Shown piece by piece: positions 51,653-61,492 of a DNA stretch of 64,000 nt. Position 1 is the stretch's first letter, and each line of letters begins with the position of its first letter. Origin of the DNA: Thalassoglobus polymorphus (GTDB lineage: Bacteria > Planctomycetota > Planctomycetia > Planctomycetales > Planctomycetaceae); assembly GCF_007744255.1 (NCBI RefSeq), contig NZ_CP036267.1, positions 868,001 through 932,000 on the forward strand, given 5' to 3'. Made by a program: the position numbers and the translations under genes. The notes beneath the pieces are model-generated. The model did not search any database and had not been told where the DNA came from. It saw only the letters and a program-made list of their open reading frames with translations.

Positions 51653-54600
51653 AGCAATCGTTTTTTTCCGGCTGATCTTACGAAGGACGACGTAAAAAAC
51701 TGGCGTCAGGAAAAGTCCAAAGAAGGTCACGCCGAGCATACCACTGAAGACAGCCGTTCCCAGTACTCGTCTCATTTCGAAACCTGCACCTGTTGCAATC
51801 AAGAGCGGAATCACTCCCAGAATGAAGGAGAGGGCAGTCATCAAAATTGGTCGTAGCCGCATGCGGCAGGCGTCAATGGCTGCCTGAAAGCGGTCTTTTC
51901 CCGCATCTTCTTCAGCCTTGGCAAACTCGACAATCAGAATTGCGTTTTTACAGGCAAGTCCGATCAGAACGATGAAACCGATTTGGGTGAGAATGTTGTT
52001 ATCCATTCCTCGCATCCAAATTCCAAGGATCGCAAATAGCAGGCACAGCGGCACAATTAAAATGATCGCCAGTGGCAACAGCCAACTTTCGTACTGGGCA
52101 GCCAGTGCCAGAAAAACGAATAAAACCGCGACCGGGAACAGGAACAGGATTGTATTGCCAGCTTGTTTTTCTTGAAAAGCAATCTCTGTCCATGCATAAC
52201 CGAAGCCAGGTGGAAGGATGTCATCTGCTAGACTTTCCATGGTCTCCAAAGACTGACCGGTACTGTATCCACCTGCCGTGTTGCCATTGATGTCGGCAGA
52301 GGGGTAGAGGTTGAATCTGACTAAACGATCCGGTCCGGCGATCTGTTTCAATTCAACAACCGCTCCGAGTGAAACGCTTGAACCACTCGCGTTGCGAGTT
52401 CGTAAGCGTAAGATGTCGCTCGGTTCGTCTCGGAATTCTGGTTCTGCCTGGGCGGTCACGCGATAGGTTCTGCCCAGCATGTTGAAGTCGTTGATGTACG
52501 TCGAGCCAAGATAGACCTGTAATGCTTCAAACACATTACTCATAGGAATGTCGAGCATCTGAGCTTTTGTTCGGTCTACGTCCGCATAAATTTGTGGAAC
52601 ACTCATGCGGTAGTTTGTGAAGACTTGAGAAAGCCCCGCTTGTTGATTCGCTTCCCCGACCATGGCATCAGCGACGAGGGCCATCGCGTCAACTCCTGCA
52701 CCGCTTTGGTCCTGGATGTACATTTTATATCCTCCACCGCGACCGATCCCGCGGACCGGGGCAGGTGGAATAATAAAGACTTCTGCCTCATTAATTTGAG
52801 AGACAGCCTGTCGCATATCCTCCGCGATCACATCGGCACCACGCCCACGCGCTGCCCGCTCTTTTGCATCTTCGAGAGGCAAAAATGCCACAGCGGCGTT
52901 GGGGCTGATTGTGAACGTCGAGCCTGACAGCCCAACGATCCCTACGGAGTGAGCGACCCCGTCGATTTGACTTCCGATCTCTGCGATTTGTTTTGTGATG
53001 GCATCTGTTCGTGATAAAGCTGCCCCGTCAGGCAAACGCAAACTGACGATGAGGTACCCCTGATCCTGCTGAGGGATGAATCCAGAGGGGACCAACCCGA
53101 AGCTGTACCAGGTGCAAGCGAGCAAGCCGCCGTAAATCAACAGGGCAAATGCTGAAGCACGTACCACACGAGAAATGATTCCCGCGTAAATGTTGCTTGT
53201 AAAATCAAAGGTTCGATTGAAGAGTCGGAAGAACCATCCGAAAAGGAAATCAACAATCTTCGCCATACGATTCTTCGGAGCCTCTTGAGGTCTCAGGAGT
53301 ATCGCACATAACGCAGGAGTCAGGGTGAGTGATACAAAAGTCGAGATCGCTGTGGAGATCGAAATTGTTAATGCAAACTGCTGATAAAACTTACCACTGA
53401 TACTTGGAACAAAGATGGTTGGAACAAACACCGCGATCAAAACCAAGGTTGTCGCGATGAGTGCCGAGCCGACTTCATCCATTGCCTGATGCGCAGCCTT
53501 GCGCGGCGAGATTCCTTCGCGGATCAGGCGTTCAACGTTCTCAACGACAACAATCGCGTCGTCGACCACGATCCCAATCGCCAAGACTAAACCAAACAGT
53601 GAAAGTGTATTGAGCGTGACGCCGAGAGCTTGCATCGCTGCAAACGTTCCAATCAGTGAGATCGGAATTGCCACGACAGGAATGATGGTGGGGCGCCAGT
53701 TATGCAGAAACAAGAACACTGTGAGAATCACAAAAACGGTCGTGATTAACAGTGTTTTGAAAACCTCGTCAATTGAGTCTTCGACGAACTTCGTTGGGTT
53801 GTATGCGATTTCGTAATCCATTCCCTCAGGGAAAGTCGGTCGCATTTCAGCCATTGTGCGCTTGATCTCGTCTGCAGTGTCAACAGCATTGGTCCCTGGA
53901 CGCTGATAGACGAGTACGGCGATGGCAGGTTTGCCATCAAGGTAACTGAGACGAGAGTAATCTTGTGCTCCAAGTTCCAGTCGGGCCACATCAGCTAATC
54001 GAATGACCCGTCCATCTTCCCCACGCTTGACGATGATCTGGCCGAATTCTTCTGTGTCCTGGAGTCGTCCTTGAGTCGTTACGTTCAGTTGGAACGCACC
54101 TGTGTCACTGGTGGGGGGCTGACCGATCACACCCGCTGCGACCTGTACGTTTTGTTGACGAATCGACTGCACCACGTCGCCGGCTGTCAGGTCAACGTGT
54201 CTCATTTTTTCGATGTCGAGCCAAACCCGCATCGAGTATTCGTTTCCACCCGCAATGCGAATATCTCCAACCCCATCGAGGCGCATCAGCGAATCACGAA
54301 CTTTGAGAAACGCGAAGTTACTGATGTAAAGAGTGTCTCGACTTTCATCGGGAGAGTTCAGGTGAACCACCATCAGCATGTCGGGAATTTGTTTTTTCGT
54401 CGTGATCCCGATCTGTCGTACTTGCTCAGGGAGGCGCGACTCAGCGACCGCGACTCTGTTCTGAACCAGCACCTGAGCGTCATCAAGGTTCGTGCCCAGC
54501 TTGAATGTGACTGTGAGCTGCATTGTGCCATCTGCACTGGAGGATGACTCCATGTACAGCATGTTATCAACGCCGTTCATTTCCTGTTCGATAGGAGTTG

Positions 54601-54790
54601 CCACCGTATCGGCAATCACCTGTGGAGTTGCGCCTGGGTAGCTTGCGCGAACTAAAATTGTCGGCGGAGCAACATTCGGATACTGTGAAACCGGCAGCGA
54701 TAAGTACGAAATCCCCCCCACCAACACAATTAATGTTGAGAGGACAGTTGCGAAAATCGGATGTTCAATAAAGAAGTGAGGAAACTTCAT
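51638..54790 (-). CDS. RND multidrug efflux pump, inner-membrane subunit (HAE1 family)
   Basis: 1050 residues, same length as AcrB/MexB. The start MKFPHFFIEHPIFATVLSTL is typical. Helix 4 holds GIVVDDAIVVVENVER with the proton-relay aspartates, and helix 10 holds ACKNAILIVEFAKA with the partner lysine. Two large periplasmic loops are present. The pump is a proton-driven trimer working with the adaptor encoded just upstream and an outer-membrane channel not seen here. Its start overlaps the adaptor stop by four bases (ATGA). The final four residues (ENGS) and stop are encoded by a family B repeat, so the original C-terminus may have been altered. Confidence 0.96.
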   Translation of the reverse strand: MKFPHFFIEHPIFATVLSTLIVLVGGISYLSLPVSQYPNVAPPTILVRASYPGATPQVIADTVATPIEQEMNGVDNMLYMESSSSADGTMQLTVTFKLGTNLDDAQVLVQNRVAVAESRLPEQVRQIGITTKKQIPDMLMVVHLNSPDESRDTLYISNFAFLKVRDSLMRLDGVGDIRIAGGNEYSMRVWLDIEKMRHVDLTAGDVVQSIRQQNVQVAAGVIGQPPTSDTGAFQLNVTTQGRLQDTEEFGQIIVKRGEDGRVIRLADVARLELGAQDYSRLSYLDGKPAIAVLVYQRPGTNAVDTADEIKRTMAEMRPTFPEGMDYEIAYNPTKFVEDSIDEVFKTLLITTVFVILTVFLFLHNWRPTIIPVVAIPISLIGTFAAMQALGVTLNTLSLFGLVLAIGIVVDDAIVVVENVERLIREGISPRKAAHQAMDEVGSALIATTLVLIAVFVPTIFVPSISGKFYQQFALTISISTAISTFVSLTLTPALCAILLRPQEAPKNRMAKIVDFLFGWFFRLFNRTFDFTSNIYAGIISRVVRASAFALLIYGGLLACTWYSFGLVPSGFIPQQDQGYLIVSLRLPDGAALSRTDAITKQIAEIGSQIDGVAHSVGIVGLSGSTFTISPNAAVAFLPLEDAKERAARGRGADVIAEDMRQAVSQINEAEVFIIPPAPVRGIGRGGGYKMYIQDQSGAGVDAMALVADAMVGEANQQAGLSQVFTNYRMSVPQIYADVDRTKAQMLDIPMSNVFEALQVYLGSTYINDFNMLGRTYRVTAQAEPEFRDEPSDILRLRTRNASGSSVSLGAVVELKQIAGPDRLVRFNLYPSADINGNTAGGYSTGQSLETMESLADDILPPGFGYAWTEIAFQEKQAGNTILFLFPVAVLFVFLALAAQYESWLLPLAIILIVPLCLLFAILGIWMRGMDNNILTQIGFIVLIGLACKNAILIVEFAKAEEDAGKDRFQAAIDACRMRLRPILMTALSFILGVIPLLIATGAGFEMRRVLGTAVFSGMLGVTFFGLFLTPVFYVVLRKISRKKTIAENGS

Positions 54791-56214
54791 GACTTGTTTT
54801 CTCCTTCTTCAGCATTCGTAGCGGGTGTTGCTGAATCAGGCATTTGAGGCGAGGTAGACTTTGGGGGTGGATTGGTTTCTGGAGAAACCCACTTTTCGCG
54901 AGGGAGAGGTTCATAGTCGTCAGGAAGTCCATCTTCAATGATTTGGATTTCCCCTGTTTGCGTGGTGACTTCCAGTCCTGGGCGGGCTCGAATCATCCCT
55001 TCGATGACAAGTGATTCCCCACCTTCCAGTCCTTCTCGTACGACGCGCAAGCCGTCGACGATTGGTCCTAATTTCACCGATCGACGTTCAATGATGCCAT
55101 CTACGACGATGTAGACAAACTGTGACGCCTGATCGGTTCCGACAGACGAATCGGGAATCAGTATCGCTTCGTATCCAGCACTTCCAGGAATTCGAATCCG
55201 TGCGAACATGCCCGGCAGCAATACTTGATCGTCATTCGAAAAGACACAACGAGCACGCATACTGGCGGTGTTCGTATTGAATCGGTTGTCGACAAAGTCC
55301 ATGTGTCCGACATGCGGGAAGCCATCTTCGTCAGTTAACCCTAGGTAGACAGGGTTTTTCGCGTCACGCGAGCTTTGCCGTCTGCCAGCTTGAGCCAGTC
55401 GAATGTATTTGAGAACCTGTTGTTCATTCGCATCAAACGTGCAATAGATCGGGTCAACGGATGCAATCGTCGTTAGCAATGTGGAGGCGGCCGAGCCACC
55501 ACTGATGAGATTTCCCTCTGTGACGTACTCTCGGCTGACGCGTCCGGTCACTGGGGCTCTGACTTGGGTGTAGTCGAGATTAAGTTCTGCTGTGACCACA
55601 CTCGCTTTGGCGGAGTCGATGGCGGCTTTGGCTGAGGCAATAGCTGCCTCAGCTGAACTCGCCTCAGCTTTGCTGGCTTCCACGTCTGCTTTGGCTTGAA
55701 GTAACTCTGCTTCTCGCTGATCAAGTTCTTCCTGAGTGCTTGCGTTACTTGCTTTGAGTAGGCGAGCCCGTTGCACGCGAGCTTCAGCCAATTGTAACTG
55801 CGCGTCTGACTGGAGTCCCTTGGCTTTCGCTTCATTCAGTTTTGCTTTTGCCTGCTCAACCATCGAAACAGCTTGGCTCAATGCTGCCTTCGCCCCATTG
55901 AGTTCCGCGTGAAAGGGGCGAGGATCGATGACGAAGAGGAGGGCCCCTTTTTCGACAATCTGTCCCTCATTGAAGTGAATCGACTCTAAATAGCCACTCA
56001 CCCGAGAGCGAACTTCGACGAACTCAACAGCTTCGAGCCGACCGGTATAGGCATCCCACTCAACGATTTTTTTCTGCACCGGAGGCGCGACAGTCATCGT
56101 CGGTGGAGGTGGAGGGGCAGATGTCGGGGCTGAATTTTGGCATCCTTGCAGGCAGCATTGCAAACAGAGGATGCCTGCAAGGCCTAAAAATGATCTTTTT
56201 GATGAAACGTTCAA
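54787..56214 (-). CDS. RND efflux periplasmic adaptor (MFP) lipoprotein
   Basis: About 475 residues from the TTG at 56214, which has AAAAGGA about ten bases upstream. The frame stays open to 56316, but the upstream part (MPFPIPVSTL...) has no natural signal, while MNVSSKRSFLGLAGILCLQCCLQGC is a lipoprotein signal with lipobox LQGC. Then follow a lipoyl half (VRSRVSGYLESIHFNEGQIVEKGALLFVIDPRPF), a long Ala/Glu/Lys coiled-coil hairpin (about 120-220) and the second lipoyl half (LDYTQVRAPVTGRVSREYVTEGNLI). This is the AcrA/MexA layout. It is divergent from the MarR gene. Confidence 0.92.
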   Translation of the reverse strand: MNVSSKRSFLGLAGILCLQCCLQGCQNSAPTSAPPPPPTMTVAPPVQKKIVEWDAYTGRLEAVEFVEVRSRVSGYLESIHFNEGQIVEKGALLFVIDPRPFHAELNGAKAALSQAVSMVEQAKAKLNEAKAKGLQSDAQLQLAEARVQRARLLKASNASTQEELDQREAELLQAKADVEASKAEASSAEAAIASAKAAIDSAKASVVTAELNLDYTQVRAPVTGRVSREYVTEGNLISGGSAASTLLTTIASVDPIYCTFDANEQQVLKYIRLAQAGRRQSSRDAKNPVYLGLTDEDGFPHVGHMDFVDNRFNTNTASMRARCVFSNDDQVLLPGMFARIRIPGSAGYEAILIPDSSVGTDQASQFVYIVVDGIIERRSVKLGPIVDGLRVVREGLEGGESLVIEGMIRARPGLEVTTQTGEIQIIEDGLPDDYEPLPREKWVSPETNPPPKSTSPQMPDSATPATNAEEGENKS

Positions 56215-56263
56215 GAGAAACGGTTCCTTTTCGTCGAGGTGCAAGCCACCCCTGCAATAATAG

Positions 56264-56292
56264 TTGACGTGTAATCTATTTTGAGGTAATGT
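56264..56292 (+). promoter_or_regulatory. marR-family gene promoter in the divergent region
   Basis: TTGACG (56264-56269) and TAATGT (56287-56292) with a 17-base spacer, 25 bases before the MarR start. It lies in the ~100 bases shared with the divergent efflux operon, the likely MarR binding region; I see no clear palindromic operator. Confidence 0.55.
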
Positions 56293-56317
56293 ACTCACGG
56301 GAATAGGAAATGGCAAG

Positions 56318-56791
56318 ATGGCAAATAGCCGTTTACAACAAGAGATAAAAAAGAAAAGACCATTCGAGTCCTCGCGACAAGAAGCGAACTTGAATGTGTT
56401 GAAAACGACAGATTTGCTTCAAAATCGCTTCGGTCGATTCTTTCGTGAATTCGGGCTCACTCCTTCACAATATAATGTCTTGCGGATTTTACGCGAAGAA
56501 GGCAGTCCGCTTCCTTCCTTGGAAGTCGGCGCACGGATGATTCAAGTTGTGCCTGCCATGACAGGATTGATTGACCGGCTTGAAAAGCAGGAACTTGTCC
56601 GCCGCAGACGCTGTAAAGAAGACCGACGCATCGTCTATATTGAACTCACCGATTCGGCCTTAACATTGCTTGAGGAAATTGCTCCGCCGCTCTTGGAACT
56701 TCACGATCGACTCAGCTGTGAACTGACAGCCAAAGAAGTGAAAGAGTTGACTCGACTGATGGAAAAAATGCGATCTGGGATTGAAGACTGA
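56318..56791 (+). CDS. MarR-family transcriptional regulator
   Basis: 157 residues with the winged-helix core: LTPSQYNVLRILREEGSPLPSLEVGARM (helix-turn-helix), MTGLIDRLEKQELVRRRRCKEDRRIVYIELTDSA (recognition helix plus wing). It is the usual MarR length. It starts 104 bases from the efflux adaptor in divergent orientation, so it probably represses the RND operon and itself; this is inferred from context. AGGAAA lies upstream of the ATG. Confidence 0.93.
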   Translation: MANSRLQQEIKKKRPFESSRQEANLNVLKTTDLLQNRFGRFFREFGLTPSQYNVLRILREEGSPLPSLEVGARMIQVVPAMTGLIDRLEKQELVRRRRCKEDRRIVYIELTDSALTLLEEIAPPLLELHDRLSCELTAKEVKELTRLMEKMRSGIED

Positions 56792-56872
56792 CGGGCTCTG
56801 TTAATTGTTTGCTTCACCTCTCCTGCGGGCATGCTTGTTGAGTCGCTTGCTGGTCTTGTTCTGCTGAGTTTC

Positions 56873-59107
56873 TCACAGCTCAAATGTAAAGGTTTGACGA
56901 AGTACACGGGTGAGTGTGGTGAGAACGGGTTCTGGGGCCAGATGGATGGTCGCGTTGCCGGTCTGGCCAATGGCGAGTTTGATCTTCTCTGAGGAGATGA
57001 TGCGGACTCGTACCTCGTGAATAGGGTAGGCTGGCTGAAGCTGGCCGGAACCGTCGGGGGCAAAGGGGATCATGTTTTCGCGAATGAGAATTGGAGGGAT
57101 CACCTTTAAGGGCTCGGTAGCAATTTCGATGATCTCTCCGGTGAGCACCATCCCAGGTGATTGTGTGACGATGATTGAGGCAGTGCTCTTTCGGGAGAGC
57201 AGCACAGCATCGGATTGATTCAAGTAGAGCACTGCTTCATACGCTGAATCGTCCGCGATGCGGCAAAGCATTGTGCCGACTTCCAGCCAGGCTCCGTCGT
57301 TGATTTTCTCAATCGCGAATCCTGTTCGCTGAAATTCATCATTCGTTGACTCAGATTTCATCAATTTTTCACCGGGCAAGAGTACTCCAGAACCGGGAGC
57401 GTGGAGTGTCAGTCTTTCAAGTTCTGCCTGCTTTCGTTCGAATCGGTCTTCGTAATTGAGAAGCTTCGCGCGAGCAGATGGAATCTCCGCTGCGGCGTCC
57501 GGGTTGTCGACTTGTTGGGTGATGAGTAAGTCGATCTTCTTTTTTTGTTGCACAACTTTGACTTCAAGTTCGAGAACTTCTCGCTCAAGGTTTCGGTTGG
57601 TCAACGTCGCCAGAAGATCCCCCTGATTGACTGCTTCACCCGGTGTCAACTTCTGGAACTCGATCTTCCCCGGAGATGAAATGAAGACGGGGAGAGTCTC
57701 ATGTGCTTCGACAATGCAGGGAGCGGTCAGCCTGCGTGGGAATTCGAGCATCAATAGTCCGTACAGTCCTCCAGTTGCCAAAGCAACAGCGATTCCGAAA
57801 CGAAACGGCCTGAACTTTTTTTGTTGCTGCAGTGATTTCATAAATTTGAGTATGTTTCCAAAGAGCCCGGTGACTCGCAGTGAGAGTAGCAACACGCCCA
57901 GTGCGATGACGACAGCTTCGAGTCCGTAGGGTTTTGCGACCTGATAAAGCATCCACAAGATGGCGAAGATCACGAACCAAATGTAGAGTCCTGAAAGGAT
58001 TCCATACAGCCCGAGCAACGTTTTTGAAAGCGGTTGACCGCGCAGCGGATCGGGCGTGCGGACTCCGAAGAAGAGTTGGGAAAGCCACCCTTGGACTAAG
58101 CCTTGTGAGCGACTTCGCAAGTTGGGGAGCCCAACGAGATCGGACAGGATGTAGTAACCGTCGTAGCGGAGCAGGGGGTTCCCGTTCAAAAGGACGGTGC
58201 TGACCGAACTGATCACCATGATGTAAAGGCAAATCGTGTGGATCGTCCCCGGTATGGACCAGTGCCACAGTAAGGTGCAGATCGACGCCATCAGGATTTC
58301 GACGTAAATTCCCGCGCCGGCGATGGCAATGCGATGCCAGCGGTTTTTCATTAACCAGGAATCGGAGACGTTGCAGTACAGGCAGGGTGTGAAAGCCAAC
58401 AGCATCGCGCCGAGTTCATGACATTCTCCGCCGAATCGCTTGCATGCAAAAGCATGTGCCAGTTCATGCACGACTTTAATGCAGCCGATTGTCACGGCAA
58501 ACCAGATGAACTGCCCCGACTTCAGAAATGTACCGAAACGAGGCATTTCACGAGTGACTGATTCCCATTCCGCCACAACGATGCCGATCGCAAACAGGCT
58601 GAGCAACATGGACAGCACGAAGCAAACCGGAGAGAAAAGCCAGTTCACAAATGGCAAGCAGCGCTCCAGCGTTGTGTCGGGGTCGATTCCCCGGAAACGG
58701 ATTGCGAGGATGCTGGAGAGTTTTTGCTTTCGTTCGTTCGCTTCCAGGCGAGTCCGGCGTTCGAGGATTGAGTCGGCGAGCCCAAACTTCTCAATATGCA
58801 CCAGTCCTTGCGAGAAGAGTCGCTGAACGAAAATGAGAATTTGTTCTTCGGAGAGTTGGCGAGGCGAATGACTTTTGAAGAACCTCTGTTGTATCTCTTC
58901 GAGAGAAGTTTGTCCGTCGAGGTTCAGGAAGACAAAGTAGTCTGCTTGTCGCAATTGAAAGAATCGTTCGGAGATGGGGTCTTTGACTGTCCAGACGGGA
59001 TGGCTGCCCTCTCCGGTTTGCTGAACAATTAAATCTTTCCGCCGCCGAACAGGGATTGGACTCTGTTTTTCAGAGAATGGAGGAGAAGTCGGAGGGGCGG
59101 AAGTCAT
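56873..59107 (-). CDS. Fusion of PqqD-like, M50 peptidase-like and HlyD adaptor domains
   Basis: 744 residues. Domain order: a PqqD-like segment (about 20-105: VWTVKDPISERFFQLRQADYFVFLNLDGQTSLEEI); a membrane domain with M50 site-2-protease motif VVHELAHAFACKRFGG (HExxH at 214-218) and LRYDGYYILSDLVGLPNL, the second M50 motif; more membrane helices to about 450; then a HlyD-like half with SSPGKIEFQKLTPGEAVNQGDLLATL and a coiled coil. Such planctomycete proteins are annotated as HlyD/M50 fusions and may export a peptide or couple a protease to secretion. No peptide substrate gene was found. A second HlyD gene precedes it on the same strand. Confidence 0.9.
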   Translation of the reverse strand: MTSAPPTSPPFSEKQSPIPVRRRKDLIVQQTGEGSHPVWTVKDPISERFFQLRQADYFVFLNLDGQTSLEEIQQRFFKSHSPRQLSEEQILIFVQRLFSQGLVHIEKFGLADSILERRTRLEANERKQKLSSILAIRFRGIDPDTTLERCLPFVNWLFSPVCFVLSMLLSLFAIGIVVAEWESVTREMPRFGTFLKSGQFIWFAVTIGCIKVVHELAHAFACKRFGGECHELGAMLLAFTPCLYCNVSDSWLMKNRWHRIAIAGAGIYVEILMASICTLLWHWSIPGTIHTICLYIMVISSVSTVLLNGNPLLRYDGYYILSDLVGLPNLRSRSQGLVQGWLSQLFFGVRTPDPLRGQPLSKTLLGLYGILSGLYIWFVIFAILWMLYQVAKPYGLEAVVIALGVLLLSLRVTGLFGNILKFMKSLQQQKKFRPFRFGIAVALATGGLYGLLMLEFPRRLTAPCIVEAHETLPVFISSPGKIEFQKLTPGEAVNQGDLLATLTNRNLEREVLELEVKVVQQKKKIDLLITQQVDNPDAAAEIPSARAKLLNYEDRFERKQAELERLTLHAPGSGVLLPGEKLMKSESTNDEFQRTGFAIEKINDGAWLEVGTMLCRIADDSAYEAVLYLNQSDAVLLSRKSTASIIVTQSPGMVLTGEIIEIATEPLKVIPPILIRENMIPFAPDGSGQLQPAYPIHEVRVRIISSEKIKLAIGQTGNATIHLAPEPVLTTLTRVLRQTFTFEL

Positions 59108-59196
59108 TAATTCTCAATTCACCATGGTCAACCAGGCGTCTCAGTCATTGAGGACCTATCCGAAAAACGATGCGATATTCGAGGTTCTCGTTCAGG

Positions 59197-60054
59197 TTAT
59201 TCAACGATTAACAGAGTGGGTCGCTGTCCAGCACGCAGGATTCCTCCGGGGTTTTCAAATTCAGCAGAGATGCGATATTGACCAGTGACGGTGTCAATCT
59301 CGGGATCGACGAATGTCACTTTGCCGGGGAAATGTTGAGGCTCACTCGTTTTGCTGGAAAGGAGTGAGAGCATGACCCGTTGGCCGATTTCGACATCTCC
59401 ATCTGCTTCGTTGACAAATCCTTCAACGCGAACGCGGTCGGTGCGGATGATGCGGCAGAATGTCTGATCGGGCTGTGCCCACTCTCCTCTGTGATGTTCG
59501 ACTTTAACGACCACACCATCGATCGGGGACTTGAGTTCTCTGCGTTCTCGCTTTCGACGAGCAATATCGAACTCCACATTTTTGAGACGCACTTGTAAGC
59601 GTGTGTATTCGAGATCGTGTTTCGCCTGTTCGATTCTGAGTTCTGCTTCGTCGCGGGAGAGAGTTAAACGGTCGATTTCAGATGCCGAAACGGTATTCTC
59701 AAATTCTTCATTCGCTTTGACAGCCCGCGACAATTCAGCATTTGCCAAACCTAACGCTTTGACACTCAACTGGACATTTAAATCGTTGTGAGCTTTCAGC
59801 TTTGCCATTTCGAGCTCTGCATGAACACGATTGATTTCGAGTTCTGCGTCAGTCGAATTCAGTTCCGCTAACTGATCTCCTTTGCGAATTTGATCTCCTG
59901 CGGAGACGTAGACTTTCTCGACAATCCCAGATTCGCCGAAAGCTAAGCTGACGTCGTCGATGAGGGAGACAACCGCTGACTGAACTGGAATCGGCTTGGC
60001 TGGAGGGTTCTCGACGGGAGCCGAAACAAGAAGTATTAGTAGAGATTCAAGCAT
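59197..60054 (-). CDS. HlyD-family periplasmic adaptor
   Basis: 285 residues. A weak N-terminal hydrophobic segment (MLESLLILLVSAPVENPPA) is followed by a lipoyl half (VEKVYVSAGDQIRKGDQLAELNSTDAELEINR), an alpha-helical hairpin rich in Glu, Ala and Lys, the second lipoyl half (KSPIDGVVVKVEHHRGEWAQPDQTF) and a beta-barrel end. It is the upstream neighbour of the PqqD/M50/HlyD fusion, 89 bases away, so the two probably build one trans-periplasmic complex. No pump or outer-membrane channel gene is adjacent. Confidence 0.88.
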   Translation of the reverse strand: MLESLLILLVSAPVENPPAKPIPVQSAVVSLIDDVSLAFGESGIVEKVYVSAGDQIRKGDQLAELNSTDAELEINRVHAELEMAKLKAHNDLNVQLSVKALGLANAELSRAVKANEEFENTVSASEIDRLTLSRDEAELRIEQAKHDLEYTRLQVRLKNVEFDIARRKRERRELKSPIDGVVVKVEHHRGEWAQPDQTFCRIIRTDRVRVEGFVNEADGDVEIGQRVMLSLLSSKTSEPQHFPGKVTFVDPEIDTVTGQYRISAEFENPGGILRAGQRPTLLIVE

Positions 60055-60064
60055 CGAAAACTTT

Positions 60065-60144
60065 CTAGAACTGATTCTAAAACCTGAACTTGCTCTCTCA
60101 AACGCTGAGAAAAGTGACCATTCCGCAAGTTTCCGAACTGGTTC
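60065..60144. repeat. Family B dispersed repeat, copy 5
   Basis: TAGAACTGATTCTAAAACCTGAACTTGC...CAAACGCTGAGAAAAG...AGTTTCCGAACTGGTTC. It lies 10 bases upstream of the HlyD start. Confidence 0.8.
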
Positions 60145-60649
60145 GAGTTCGCTCTAACTAAAACTGACCAAGTGATCGGAATTCGAGTCCTGGAGAACGG
60201 TTCCAACAGTATTATTAGAGCTTCTCGATTCCAGAGCCTCGCAATGATTCCTTCGCAGAATATCTGGAAAGTCTGTCATAGTTGTCGATCTGGTGCAATC
60301 TGAGATGGCTTCCCGGAAAAAATTTGCCCGCTGTTGTGGACGACCACTGCGAAGTTCTGCGTTCTGCTGTCTCATCTTCAGGGGCTTCGATTCTCTCCTC
60401 GGGGCAATCCGTTCGGTTTTTATCTTGCAGAATTATGGCGAAGTTAAGATTGTGTCGGATGAGGCGACAACTACGATTGAGCTGCGAATTCTCCATTTTA
60501 CCACTGAATCAACGGCACTGGCAGCAGGTCCGTCCAACATCTACAATCCAAAACTCGTAAACCTGAGAAGATGGTTTTCTTCCGCAACGTGCATCACTTG
60601 CGGTACACAATATGATAGGAATGGGCTGCCCGCGCGGTGGCTGGAATCG

Positions 60650-61492
60650 ATGACAGATCAACAGATCAACTTGAAGAACCCAGTCATTGCTGGTGTTTTG
60701 GCCTATCTGCTTCCCGGAGCAGGGCATCTGTATCAAGGGCGGATGTTCAAAGCAGGTGTTTACGCGATTTGCATTCTCGGCTTGTTCTTTTCGGGGATGG
60801 CAATGGCGGACTGGAAAGCCGTGCAGCCCCCACCAAAAGGGTCGGGAAAGAAAATCGACATGCTGAAATACGCCGCCCAACTCGGTGTCGGTTTACCGTC
60901 GATGTACGGGCTTGTTCAACGTGAGCGGTATGGTCCTGCCGGAAGTCGGCCAACATCGCCCGCCTTGGAGGAGTTTTCTGCTCCGTTTGAGGGACTCATT
61001 AATCTCCGTGGTGATTCTCCTTTGACCGAAGAAATCGAGGGGACTGTTCATCTCGAACCGCAAACTGACCGTTTTGGCGACACCACTTACGCAGGCCGGT
61101 TAGAGACTGTGATTGATGGCAAAGAGTTTGAGTTTCAGCTGGGAAGTCACATTCATCTGGGACGAGAAGTCAAAGCTTCAGAGAATCGGGTTCTCGAAGC
61201 CCCGATCCTCGGAGCCCAGGCGACACCTTTTCAGTCAATCGGCGAAATTCGGGGATCAATTCCGAGACCATTTCTGAATTGGTATCAAGTGCCGATGGAT
61301 GATGAGGAAGTTCAGGAACTCCATGGGAAGCTGGGCAAGTATCACGAACTTGCGATGGTGTTTACCTGGGTCGCTGGTTTACTCAACGTTCTCGCGATTT
61401 GGGATGCTGTTGAAGGACCGGCCTATGGTTACGGAGGCTTGGAATCGGATACGGAAGATGAAAACTCCACCAACGAAACCGATGCTAAGTAG
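60650..61492 (+). CDS. DUF6677-like membrane protein
   Basis: 280 residues from the ATG at 60650 (MTDQQINLKNP). The frame is open to 60293, but the upstream part has Cys and short frames without a natural start. Three or four hydrophobic segments: VIAGVLAYLLPGAGHLYQGRMFKAGVYAICILGLFFSGM near the N-terminus, with the small G-x-GHLYQG motif of TM2-like proteins, and LAMVFTWVAGLLNVLAIWDAV near the end. The part between is soluble with a beta-rich domain. I recall it as DUF6677, a planctomycete family of unknown role. The TAG stop is the first codon of a family B repeat. Confidence 0.7.
   Translation: MTDQQINLKNPVIAGVLAYLLPGAGHLYQGRMFKAGVYAICILGLFFSGMAMADWKAVQPPPKGSGKKIDMLKYAAQLGVGLPSMYGLVQRERYGPAGSRPTSPALEEFSAPFEGLINLRGDSPLTEEIEGTVHLEPQTDRFGDTTYAGRLETVIDGKEFEFQLGSHIHLGREVKASENRVLEAPILGAQATPFQSIGEIRGSIPRPFLNWYQVPMDDEEVQELHGKLGKYHELAMVFTWVAGLLNVLAIWDAVEGPAYGYGGLESDTEDENSTNETDAK

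Noticed and set aside
56873-60054. Reading the two HlyD genes as part of the RND efflux operon
   Set aside because: They lie on the same strand but are separated from the RND genes by the plus-strand MarR gene, so they are a different transcription unit.
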